From Lachnospiraceae bacterium UBA3638 (GTDB lineage Bacteria > Bacillota > Clostridia > Lachnospirales > Lachnospiraceae), in contig DFKT01000062.1 of assembly GCA_002373595.1 (NCBI GenBank), positions 1 through 30,960 of the forward strand: a stretch of DNA of 30,960 nucleotides, given 5' to 3'. Of the stretch, positions 1-6,470 are shown in pieces. The notes under the pieces are model-generated. The model had not been told where the DNA came from. It saw only the letters and a program-made list of their open reading frames with translations, and searched no databases. Position 1 is the first letter of the stretch, and each line of letters opens with the position of its first letter. A program made the translations under genes and the position numbers.

Positions 1-2
1 TT

Positions 3-179
3 CGTGTTGTATTTGCTAAGATATTGTCCGTATTCTTCGGGACAACAGGTATATGGCTTGCCTGGCCGCTTGGCTGGACAGTCGCTATGGGAATGTCTGT
101 AATGTTCTATCATTCTGGAGCGTGGAACAAAAAAATGTCGAGATCCCATTTAGGTCACCCTATGAAGGGTACTGTATGA
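3..179 (+). CDS. MATE family efflux transporter, C-terminal end (cut by window edge)
   Basis: An open frame enters from the left edge and ends at TGA 177-179, giving 58 residues. It contains GIWLAWPLGW followed by a last membrane helix, then FYHSGAWNKK and a short basic tail. This is the typical end of MATE (multidrug and toxin extrusion) transporters, which export drugs and cationic compounds across the membrane using Na+ or H+ gradients. Only the last helix and cytoplasmic tail are visible, so the start, the substrate and whether the gene is intact cannot be judged. The gene points rightward, opposite to almost everything else in the window, and converges on a broken methyltransferase fragment. 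The assignment rests on the motif as I recall it, not on an alignment. Confidence 0.6.
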   Translation, partial: RVVFAKILSVFFGTTGIWLAWPLGWTVAMGMSVMFYHSGAWNKKMSRSHLGHPMKGTV

Positions 180-369
180 GATGTGCAAAAATAACATTTT
201 CGCTAAACCTTCCGCCCGGTTTCAGAATGCGGTAGGTTTCCATGAATGCCTTTTTCTTATCCGGAAAAGCATGAAACCCGTTCATGCTCATGACCACATC
301 ACAGCTGCCATCAGACAGCGGAAGTGCTCCCACATCTCCCTGCAGGATCGATGTCAAAGAAGCAGAGTG
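160..369 (-). pseudogene. Class I SAM-dependent methyltransferase, internal fragment
   Basis: About 50 residues in the middle of this minus-strand frame match the post-II to post-III part of class I methyltransferases: LQGDVGALPLSDGSCDVV, then MNGFHAFPDKKKAF and YRILKPGGRF. This region normally lies halfway through a 200-250 residue enzyme. Here the frame is closed upstream by TAA (370-372), with no SAM-binding glycine-rich motif I, and after PGGRF it turns into unrelated residues and stops at 160. It is therefore a remnant broken at both ends, not a working gene. A separate piece resembling the C-terminal end of such enzymes lies next to it on the opposite strand. Confidence 0.6.
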
Positions 370-499
370 TTATGACATAGCATGGCAGGAATGGTTTGAA
401 TCGGGGCATAAATACGGTGTAAGAGATAAGGAGTTTTTGGATAGAGGTTTGTACGACATTCTGAATTTTTTGCTTATTTATGTCAGGAAAGGGAAATGA
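354..499 (+). pseudogene. Probable methyltransferase C-terminal remnant
   Basis: The plus-strand frame from about 354 reads EAECYDIAWQEWFESG, then KYGVRDKEFLDRG and a hydrophobic strand LNFLLIYVRKGK before TGA at 497-499. The pattern of a Trp-rich segment, a D-x-x-x-L-x-x-G step and a closing hydrophobic strand with a basic end resembles the tails of small class I methyltransferases that modify ubiquinone-like or arsenite-type substrates. No start codon or ribosome binding site fits: upstream, the same frame simply runs antisense through the other methyltransferase piece. I read it as the tail of a rearranged gene. The family link is a judgement from pattern only, and a simple hypothetical fragment is the alternative. 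Confidence 0.35.
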
Positions 500-502
500 T
501 AA

Positions 503-519
503 ATCCCGTTTGTCGGGAT
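503..519 (-). terminator. Weak hairpin downstream of fluC
   Basis: A six-base-pair stem (ATCCCG/CGGGAT) with a five-base loop lies 45 bases past the fluC stop. On the minus strand it is followed by TTTATCATTT, a poor U-tract. It could be a weak or bidirectional terminator between converging units, but the stem is short. Confidence 0.35.
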
Positions 520-563
520 AATGTGATAGTGAGTTATACTGAAATATATTCCGATATAATCGA

Positions 564-932
564 TCAGAATTTTATAAATGAAGCAAGTTTCTTCCCGCAG
601 AGTATTCCCAAAATACAACACCCACAGCTCAATACCACATATAATCCTCCAATAGCATATTTCTTATTATCAAACAGGTTGAAGGCCTCAAGTGAAAACG
701 TTGAAAATGTGGTAAATCCACCGCATACCCCGGTCTTCCAAAATAGAACTGTATTATCGGATATACCTTCCTTATTATTTGTAACACCAACAATAAATCC
801 AATCAGAACAGCTCCTATTATATTGGTTATAAGAGTCAGTAAAGGAAATCCCGTCTTTACCGGGATAAGACTTATAGCGTATCGTGCCACTGCACCCAAT
901 GCACCTCCAAGTGCTACAAACAAAAAACTCAT
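564..932 (-). CDS. crcB: Fluoride ion channel FluC (CrcB)
   Basis: The 122-residue protein has the size and four-helix layout of FluC channels, which form dual-topology dimers that let fluoride leave the cytoplasm. Visible signatures are the N-terminal GGALGAVARY segment (about residues 9-18), an Asn in the second helix (LITNIIGAVLIGF), and the central GVCGGFTTFSTFSLEAF stretch, which carries the phenylalanines and the TFS motif around the helix break and Na+ site. The ATG is preceded by AGAAGG at a good distance. It follows two chromate transporter genes with a 48-base gap that has no room for a fluoride riboswitch. Many Firmicutes carry two crcB genes side by side; only one is seen here, so it may act as a homodimer or have a partner elsewhere. 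Confidence 0.93.
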   Translation of the reverse strand: MSFLFVALGGALGAVARYAISLIPVKTGFPLLTLITNIIGAVLIGFIVGVTNNKEGISDNTVLFWKTGVCGGFTTFSTFSLEAFNLFDNKKYAIGGLYVVLSCGCCILGILCGKKLASFIKF

Positions 933-980
933 ATCTACCTTCTCTCTTAGTCAAGTATCATATAATTTATTATTTTTCTT

Positions 981-1541
981 TCAGATTCCATAAGCTACAA
1001 CACCAACAAGTGCAGATACACAGATAAGCATTATCGGGGATATCCCCTTTTTAATAATTTTTCTTGAACCAAAATAAACTGCTGCAAGAACACAGGAAAG
1101 GCCGATGGTTAGTACATCCGGTTTTGCCTTTAAGGAGATATTACAGTTCCTAATTATCATCAAAATGCCAGTCGACAGGATTATACCGATAATACACGGT
1201 TTCAAGCCTCCAAGTGCTGCTTTAACGTACTTATTCTGCAAAGCCTTTTTTAGCAGGACCATGATCAGCAGGATTATAAGAAATGCGGGAAAAACTACTG
1301 CTGTCGTAGCTATCAAAGCCCCGAGAATTCCTCCCTTTACGCTTCCCACATAGGTTGCCATATTTACCATTATCGGTCCCGGTGTGCTTTCACTTATCGC
1401 GATCATATAGGCAACCATTTCTTCATCCATCCAACCGTGAGCCAGTACCACTTCCCTGATAAGCGGAATGGCTGCATATGCACCACCAAAGGAAAAGAAA
1501 CCTACTTCTAGGAATCCAATTAGTAAATCAAGATAGATCAT
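981..1541 (-). CDS. chrA: Chromate transporter, short-chain ChrA (second of pair)
   Basis: This 186-residue membrane protein is a single ChrA (CHR) domain. It has the conserved FFSFGGAYAAIPLI near the N-terminus and the SESTPGPIMVNMATYVG segment around residues 50-66, then four or more hydrophobic helices. CHR proteins export chromate, and some probably carry other oxyanions. Long forms have two such domains of opposite topology; short forms work as pairs of separate half-size genes, as in Bacillus. Its ATG overlaps the stop of the upstream chrA half by four bases (ATGA), which implies translational coupling and roughly equal amounts of both halves. A purine-rich GGGGGAG lies upstream in the previous gene as ribosome binding site. 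Confidence 0.9.
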   Translation of the reverse strand: MIYLDLLIGFLEVGFFSFGGAYAAIPLIREVVLAHGWMDEEMVAYMIAISESTPGPIMVNMATYVGSVKGGILGALIATTAVVFPAFLIILLIMVLLKKALQNKYVKAALGGLKPCIIGIILSTGILMIIRNCNISLKAKPDVLTIGLSCVLAAVYFGSRKIIKKGISPIMLICVSALVGVVAYGI

Positions 1542-2113
1542 CCCCTTTTCTCCCCCTTATTAGCATGTGATCCTATAATGAACACAACTATCCCGATGAA
1601 GGCTGAGACAATCATAAGTACCATGGATGAAATGTTTACGGAAAAGATACTGATAAGTATCATAGCTACCGCTGAACAAACTACCATGATCATTGGCATT
1701 GGCTTTTTCTTCATTTTGATCAGCATTTTTACGGCTGCATCCACTATCAGTATACCAACAGCTATCTTGATTCCCCGAAATGCATTTGCTACCCATGTTA
1801 TTTCAAGGAACCTGTCAAAAAACTTTGATATCAAGAAGATTATGATAAATGAAGGAAGAACTATCCCGAACGTAGCTATTATTGCACCGGGAAGTCTCCC
1901 TTTTTTGTATCCAACATAGGTGGCACAATTGATGGCGATGGGACCGGGCGTTGATTCTGCGATTACGGTCACATCCATCATTTCATCGTGTGTTATCCAT
2001 TTTTTCTTTTCTACGCAATCATTCTCTATAAGCGAGATCATTGCATATCCTCCGCCAAAGGTGAACAATCCGATCTTGGCGAAAGTCAGAAATAAATCTA
2101 TGAGTACCGGCAA
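1538..2113 (-). CDS. chrA: Chromate transporter, short-chain ChrA (first of pair)
   Basis: The 191-residue protein carries the same CHR domain signatures as its neighbour: LFTFGGGYAMISLIE near the start and AESTPGPIAINCATYVGYKKG around residues 50-70, followed by several membrane helices and a short basic C-terminus. It is the first half of a short-chain chromate transporter pair and probably forms a heterodimer with the product of the overlapping gene. The start chosen is TTG, nine bases after a GAGG, because no ATG in frame lies near; it is plausible but not certain. Chromate resistance is the known activity of the family. In an anaerobe the real substrate could be another oxyanion such as sulfate or molybdate, which the sequence cannot tell. 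Confidence 0.9.
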   Translation of the reverse strand: MPVLIDLFLTFAKIGLFTFGGGYAMISLIENDCVEKKKWITHDEMMDVTVIAESTPGPIAINCATYVGYKKGRLPGAIIATFGIVLPSFIIIFLISKFFDRFLEITWVANAFRGIKIAVGILIVDAAVKMLIKMKKKPMPMIMVVCSAVAMILISIFSVNISSMVLMIVSAFIGIVVFIIGSHANKGEKRG

Positions 2114-2149
2114 ATCTCTATACCTCTTTGTACATTAAACTGTAAGATA

Positions 2150-2644
2150 TTATTTCTTTACTGCAAAATTCATAATTCCGTTGATGGTATGGATCACAAA
2201 GAACAGAACTGCCGTTCCCACTAACAGGTAATTACTCTTCCAAAGTCCAAAAAATAAATAATACAGCGGGACTACTGCAAACTGACTTATTATAATCAAC
2301 CACCCGTACTGGTATCCCATATAGTACAGCGTCCATCCGATAAAGTTGATCAGAATCATCAGGATCATCAGAAAAAAGAATGTCTTTTCTCGGGCTGTTT
2401 CTCTCGGAATAAGTTTAACATCATCCCTCACAATCAACATCAGCAGGATCATTGACAATACGCCTAGTATCCCCTGTGCCACCCCGATCCATTTGATTTC
2501 ATTCGACATTTTCATAATCGGATTTGACGAAGGTTTTACAAATGGCATAACGATATATGGAATCTCTTGTATCGCAAATGTTGCTATACCTATAAACGAT
2601 ATTCCCAAATAATAGTTCTTAAACAAATGAAGAAACTTTATCAT
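2150..2644 (-). CDS. Unknown four-helix membrane protein
   Basis: I do not recognise this 164-residue protein. It has four clear hydrophobic stretches: about residues 12-36, 54-72, 88-112 and 115-160, the last probably two helices. A charged loop with IVRDDVKLIPRETAREKT joins the second and third. The third helix contains INFIGWTLYYMGYQYGW, rich in aromatic residues. There are no obvious catalytic or metal-binding motifs. It begins at ATG with GAGGATTGG upstream and lies 36 bases before the chrA pair, so it may be the first gene of the same unit and could be an accessory or a stress-related membrane protein. Its AT-rich base use matches the chrA-crcB genes and differs from the housekeeping genes further right. 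Confidence 0.7.
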   Translation of the reverse strand: MIKFLHLFKNYYLGISFIGIATFAIQEIPYIVMPFVKPSSNPIMKMSNEIKWIGVAQGILGVLSMILLMLIVRDDVKLIPRETAREKTFFFLMILMILINFIGWTLYYMGYQYGWLIIISQFAVVPLYYLFFGLWKSNYLLVGTAVLFFVIHTINGIMNFAVKK

Positions 2645-2668
2645 ATTACCAATCCTCGGTAAAACCGG

Positions 2669-2674
2669 ATTATA
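2669..2674 (-). promoter_or_regulatory. Possible -10 box for the membrane protein/chrA/crcB unit
   Basis: A perfect TATAAT on the minus strand lies 25 bases before the start codon of the unknown membrane protein. The -35 region is weak (best TTAATT at about 18 bases), so the promoter may need an activator or the match may be chance in AT-rich DNA. Confidence 0.35.
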
Positions 2675-2745
2675 ACAATTTCAACAAATTTGAATTAATC
2701 AGATAATCGCCCAGCAAATTCATTGCCATCGTATTTCTCAGGGCT

Positions 2746-2950
2746 GGAACGGTGGTATGTGTTTTTCATGTCCGTTGCGCAGCTCTTAGTGAGCGAAGTG
2801 CGGCGGAAAACGGTCCCGAGCGCTTTGTTCGAGCAGCTCGCACAACATAGTGCGAGCGTTGCGAGTTAAGCGAGGGCGTTTTTGCCCCCAGCCGCACAAG
2901 CGAACTTAGACGCGGAGCACCCGGACTGAAAAATACATACCACCGGTCCC
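2746..2950. repeat. Palindromic intergenic element with ~29-bp inverted ends
   Basis: The 355-base gap between the membrane protein gene and recO has no convincing gene but holds a structured element. Its left end (2746-2774) and right end (2922-2950) are inverted copies; the core GGTGGTATGTRTTTTTCA matches at 17 of 18 positions (2751-2768 against 2927-2944) and both copies run on into GTCCG. Inside, the arms remain partly complementary, and the centre has a perfect 8-bp hairpin (GCTCGCAC, 2836-2843; GTGCGAGC, 2850-2857; loop AACATA). The interior is rich in GAGCG and GTGCGG words and much more GC-rich than the flanks. It encodes no transposase, so a MITE or REP-type repeat is the best reading; a structured RNA is possible. 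Confidence 0.7.
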
Positions 2951-2999
2951 GCCTGCGGCCATAGATAATCACTTTAAAAAATCACATATTTTGTTATGG

Positions 3000-3647
3000 T
3001 CACAGCATTTCCAATATCTCCAAACTCTTGAAATGCGTATCCATATATTTCTCTCTGTACTTATCCGCTATCTTCGCAAGTTCATCCATCGACTCATCCG
3101 ACAGCACAAACGTATACAGCTTCTCTATCCTGCTCATCGCGATATGCTCCATCGCCATCCTCACACCGTCGCTCACATTTGCATTCTCCGGAACTCCCGG
3201 ATACTCTCCGTTCACAACCAGCGCCTTGATCTCATATACACTCTTAATAAGCCTGTTCGGAATATTCTCGTTTATGAGTGCTCTCAGGCTCTGATAGAAC
3301 AGTTTCATCATGTCGCGCTCATCATTGTTCTCACGGCAGTAATAATCCGCAACTTCCGCAAAATAAGCCGCATAAGAAGCACCTTCCACGTCCGTCATCA
3401 GATCTTCGAAATAATTGCTGATATCAGCTTCAGCGAGCGTATAGGAATCTCTCCCCTCGTACAGTTTAAATGTTCCGAAGCAAAATGATCCCGTTGTACC
3501 CGAAAAACGCGAGGTTGGCTTCCTCGCCCCCCTCGCGAACACTCCTATCTTTCCTCTTGAATTTGTGAGCAGAGTGATCCTCCTGTCGCTCTCTCCGACA
3601 GGCTGAGACTTGATCACTATCCCGGTCACTATCAGGTATTCCTGCAC
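3000..3647 (-). CDS. recO: DNA repair protein RecO
   Basis: RecO helps load RecA onto SSB-coated single-stranded DNA in the RecFOR pathway and anneals complementary strands. The N-terminal OB-fold is clear: VTGIVIKSQPVGESDRRITLLTNSRGKIGVFARGARKP (about residues 7-45), followed by the helical domain with YFAEVADYYC and the family-typical IYEIKALVVNGEYP-like segment (SVYEIKALVVNGEYPGVPEN, about 140-159). At 215 residues it is shorter than the usual 240-260 and lacks the four-cysteine zinc site of many RecO proteins. The start is GTG directly abutting the TAA of era, so the two genes are coupled. It is the last gene of the backbone unit; no clear terminator follows, only the palindromic element. 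Confidence 0.92.
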   Translation of the reverse strand: MQEYLIVTGIVIKSQPVGESDRRITLLTNSRGKIGVFARGARKPTSRFSGTTGSFCFGTFKLYEGRDSYTLAEADISNYFEDLMTDVEGASYAAYFAEVADYYCRENNDERDMMKLFYQSLRALINENIPNRLIKSVYEIKALVVNGEYPGVPENANVSDGVRMAMEHIAMSRIEKLYTFVLSDESMDELAKIADKYREKYMDTHFKSLEILEML

Positions 3648-4598
3648 TTACTCGTCCTTATATCCGAAATTCTTAAGAAGGAAATCACTGTCTCTCCAGC
3701 CCTTCTTAACCTTTACCCAGAGCTTCAGATTTACTTTAGAGTCCAGGAGACTCTCTATCTCCGGTCTGGCTTCGCTTCCTATCTCTTTAAGTTTCGACCC
3801 GCCTTTTCCGATAATCATTCCCTTGTGAGAATCCTTATCGCAATAGATCGTCGCGTCTATCTCCCAGAGATTTCCGCTCTGCTTCATCTGATCGATGCCA
3901 ACCGCTATACCGTGCGGTATCTCATCTCCCAAACATCTTAATCCCTTTTCTCTGATTATCTCAGAGACTATCTGCTTCATCGGCTGATCCGTCAGTGTAT
4001 CCTCCGGATAGAAAGCCGGTCCTTCCGGCAGATGATCATATATGAGATCAACAAGAGTATCGACATTGTCTCCCTTTCTCGCACAGACAGGTACTATCTC
4101 TGTGAAATCAAGTTCCTTTCGATAGCTGTCTATGAGCGGGAGAAGTTCGTCTCTCTTGCAAGTGTCCGTTTTATTGATAATGAGAAATACAGGGGACTTT
4201 ACTTCTTTGAGTTTGGCAATGATATTCTTTTCTCCGTCCCCGATCTTGTGAGCCGGCTCTATAAGCCAGAGAACGAGATCCACTTCCTTCATCGTTCCTT
4301 CCGCCACGCCGACCATGTAGTCCCCGAGCTTCGTACGGGCCTTGTGTATACCCGGAGTGTCTATGAATACGATCTGTCCTCTGTCGGAGGTATAGACCGT
4401 CCTGATACGACCTCTCGTCGTCTGAGGCTTGGGTGAAGTGATCGCTATCTTCTGTCCTATGATGCGGTTCATCAGAGTAGACTTACCGACATTCGCCCTG
4501 CCTATAAGCGCAACAAAGCCGGAGCGGGACTCTTTCGAGTCCACACTCCCGGCCTTGCCGTTAAAAAACTGATTGATCACATCTTCGGATGAATTCAT
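3648..4598 (-). CDS. era: GTPase Era, 16S rRNA/30S assembly factor
   Basis: Era binds the 3' end of 16S rRNA and acts as a checkpoint in 30S subunit maturation. G1 is GRANVGKST (about residues 33-41), switch I carries PQTTRGRIRTVYT, G3 is DTPGIHK, and G4 is NKTD. The C-terminal KH domain is seen in IIGKGGSKLKEIGSEARPEIE and ends with VKVKKGWRDSD. The protein has about 20 extra residues before the GTPase domain (NSSEDVINQFFNGKAGS...), making 316 residues against about 300 normally. Its start follows AAGGACGGAAG and lies 12 bases behind the stop of the DUF4349 lipoprotein gene, and it touches recO downstream. The era-recO pairing is common in Firmicutes. Confidence 0.97.
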   Translation of the reverse strand: MNSSEDVINQFFNGKAGSVDSKESRSGFVALIGRANVGKSTLMNRIIGQKIAITSPKPQTTRGRIRTVYTSDRGQIVFIDTPGIHKARTKLGDYMVGVAEGTMKEVDLVLWLIEPAHKIGDGEKNIIAKLKEVKSPVFLIINKTDTCKRDELLPLIDSYRKELDFTEIVPVCARKGDNVDTLVDLIYDHLPEGPAFYPEDTLTDQPMKQIVSEIIREKGLRCLGDEIPHGIAVGIDQMKQSGNLWEIDATIYCDKDSHKGMIIGKGGSKLKEIGSEARPEIESLLDSKVNLKLWVKVKKGWRDSDFLLKNFGYKDE

Positions 4599-4610
4599 CT
4601 TCCGTCCTTA

Positions 4611-5729
4611 TTACTTGTAAGGGTTAGGATTCTGAGGCTGCGTCTGAGCCTGGGGCTGTGCCTGAGGCTGCTGCTGAACCGGCTGTGCTCCTGCAGCTGC
4701 GTTTCTCATCTGAGCAGCTTCCATCTGAGCCTTCATTCTCTCTGCATTCTTAGCTGCTCTCTTGGCCTGAGCCTTGCTTCCAAAGAGTGCCTTGCAGATA
4801 AATACGATAACGATGATAACGATAGCCCAGATAATAAGATAAGGAATGCTTACTACGAACCAAACAAAGAAGTTCGTAAGTCCCTTGCCTACGCTTCCGA
4901 GACTGTTGGAGAATCCCTGAGAGATCCTCTCCCATACGGTCTTGGGAGGCTCTGCAACTACGGTAAGCTCCTGTACTTCGCTTACATCAATGTATACGGT
5001 AGAGTAATCAACGAGGCTGTCATAGCTTCTGAGCTGTCTCTCCTGGCTCTCAAGCTGATATCTTACATTGGTGATCCTCTCTTCGAGCATGAGCATATCT
5101 TCGAGAGTCTCGGCCTTCTCGAGCATACCGGTGAGAGACTCAAGCTCTGCCTTGAGCATATCTCTATGGCTCTCGGTATCTACGTAAGTAAGAGTGATAT
5201 CATCGACATTCTCGCTCTTTCTCGTGATGTTTCCGGCATTTCCGATAACAGTGATGAACTCATCAAGGTTTGCTGCAGGGATCCTGGCAGTGATGCTTGC
5301 ACTCTTAACGGTTGACGAAGATGAGTATCTGCTTCCGTTGTAGGAATTCATGCTCTCGACATATCCGCCGGCTGCACCGATCTCGTCCTCAAGGATACCC
5401 ATGAAGGTGTCAAATTCCTTCGTTTCAACCGAAAGATTTGCATTCCTTATGAGCTTTCTGTTCTTGGGAAGTCCGGTCGTTCCGGTACTGGAATAATTAC
5501 CGGTCTCGTAATCACTCGTGCTTCCGTCGTAGCCGGTGTCTCCATAAGCAGCTTCCTCATCATAGCTCCAGCCCGCTTCCATAGGCGCCATAGCGTTGGT
5601 GGTGGCAGCTCCCTGCTTGTAGGAGTCCGAAGATGCAGCATACGATCCGCTTCCCGAACTTCCGCACGCCGTGAGTGCCAGGGCAAGCATTGATGCACCG
5701 ATGATACTTACGATACGTTTTCCTTTCAT
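4611..5729 (-). CDS. DUF4349 surface lipoprotein
   Basis: This 372-residue protein begins with a lipoprotein signal peptide (MKGKRIVSIIGASMLALAL) ending in the lipobox LTAC, so Cys is lipidated and the protein is anchored outside the membrane. A Ser/Tyr/Gly-rich linker follows, then a DUF4349 domain (starting RNANLSVETKEF) with a long coiled coil in the middle (about 190-230, LESLTGMLEKAETLEDML...). Near the C-terminus there is one membrane helix (FVVSIPYLIIWAIVIIVIVFICKAL) and a basic, then Gln/Pro-rich tail that should be cytoplasmic. The function of DUF4349 is not known; a cell-envelope role is likely. The start at 5729 is chosen because AGGAGG lies eight bases upstream; an earlier in-frame ATG at 5750 would add MKKEESI in front of the signal peptide. 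Confidence 0.88.
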   Translation of the reverse strand: MKGKRIVSIIGASMLALALTACGSSGSGSYAASSDSYKQGAATTNAMAPMEAGWSYDEEAAYGDTGYDGSTSDYETGNYSSTGTTGLPKNRKLIRNANLSVETKEFDTFMGILEDEIGAAGGYVESMNSYNGSRYSSSSTVKSASITARIPAANLDEFITVIGNAGNITRKSENVDDITLTYVDTESHRDMLKAELESLTGMLEKAETLEDMLMLEERITNVRYQLESQERQLRSYDSLVDYSTVYIDVSEVQELTVVAEPPKTVWERISQGFSNSLGSVGKGLTNFFVWFVVSIPYLIIWAIVIIVIVFICKALFGSKAQAKRAAKNAERMKAQMEAAQMRNAAAGAQPVQQQPQAQPQAQTQPQNPNPYK

Positions 5730-5797
5730 AATACTTTCCTCCTTTTTCATAATCCTCCTCTATACATAAGCAGCTTCCTCCCTTTTACGGGCGGCAG

Positions 5798-6430
5798 TTA
5801 CTTGGTACCGAAAATCCTGTCTCCCGCATCTCCGAGTCCGGGGCAGATATATGCATCCTTGTTGAGGCATCTGTCCACGGTTCCTACGTAGATCTGGATA
5901 TCAGGATGTGTCTCCGCAAGTCTCTGAAGACCTTCCGGAGCGGCGATTATAGCCATGAACTTGATATTCTTTCCGCCGTGCTTCTTGATCTGGTTGACAG
6001 CATCAACAGCAGATCCACCTGTTGCAAGCATGGGATCCGTGACAATGATGAGTCTCTCTTCAATGGGATTGGGAAGCTTGCAGAAATATTCCTGAGGCTG
6101 ATGAGTCTCCTCATCCCTGTACATTCCGATATGTCCGACCTTTGCAGTCGGAGTGAGCTGCAGCAGTCCGCTGACCATTCCAAGTCCTGCGCGGAGTATG
6201 GGAACTATAGCAAGCTTTCTGCCCGCGATCATGGGAGCCATGCATGTCTCTATGGGAGTCTTGATCTCCACTTCCTCAAGAGGCAGATCTCTCATTGCCT
6301 CATATCCCATGAGCATCGCGATCTCCTCGACCAGCTTTCTGAATTCGTTGGTTCCGGTGTTCTCATCGCGAAGCATTGAGATCTTGTGTTTTATCAGGGG
6401 ATGATCGATGACTGTTACATTACTGTTCAT
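5798..6430 (-). CDS. upp: Uracil phosphoribosyltransferase
   Basis: Upp converts uracil and PRPP to UMP in pyrimidine salvage. The 210-residue protein shows the family's elements in order: an early helix with [22 protein letters not shown], the [10 protein letters not shown] segment, the PRPP loop [10 protein letters not shown] (about residues 134-143), and the C-terminal uracil-binding [16 protein letters not shown]. The start at 6430 is favoured by AAGGAGG four bases upstream; a GTG at 6448 would place that ribosome binding site inside the gene. It lies between the M16C protease and the DUF4349 lipoprotein, with only a short leader. PyrR was considered and rejected because the C-terminal uracil-binding end is that of Upp. 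Confidence 0.97.
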   Translation of the reverse strand: MNSNVTVIDHPLIKHKISMLRDENTGTNEFRKLVEEIAMLMGYEAMRDLPLEEVEIKTPIETCMAPMIAGRKLAIVPILRAGLGMVSGLLQLTPTAKVGHIGMYRDEETHQPQEYFCKLPNPIEERLIIVTDPMLATGGSAVDAVNQIKKHGGKNIKFMAIIAAPEGLQRLAETHPDIQIYVGTVDRCLNKDAYICPGLGDAGDRIFGTK

Positions 6431-6470
6431 AATTCCTCCTTGTGCCACCCGGGCGGTATATTCTCTGTAA

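Noticed and set aside
496..993. 165-residue plus-strand frame
   Set aside because: It is the antisense shadow of crcB, with no start signal and Pro/Asn-rich random-looking content.
2645..2745. Possible fluoride riboswitch before the transport genes (a GATGGC word and CTGAT word are present)
   Set aside because: The conserved order and pairing of the crcB motif are not met, and it lies three genes away from crcB; the 48-base gap before crcB itself is too short.
2766..2972. 68-residue minus-strand frame in the recO upstream gap, Arg/Ser-rich
   Set aside because: It coincides with the palindromic GC-rich element, has no ribosome binding site and reads like translated repeat sequence.
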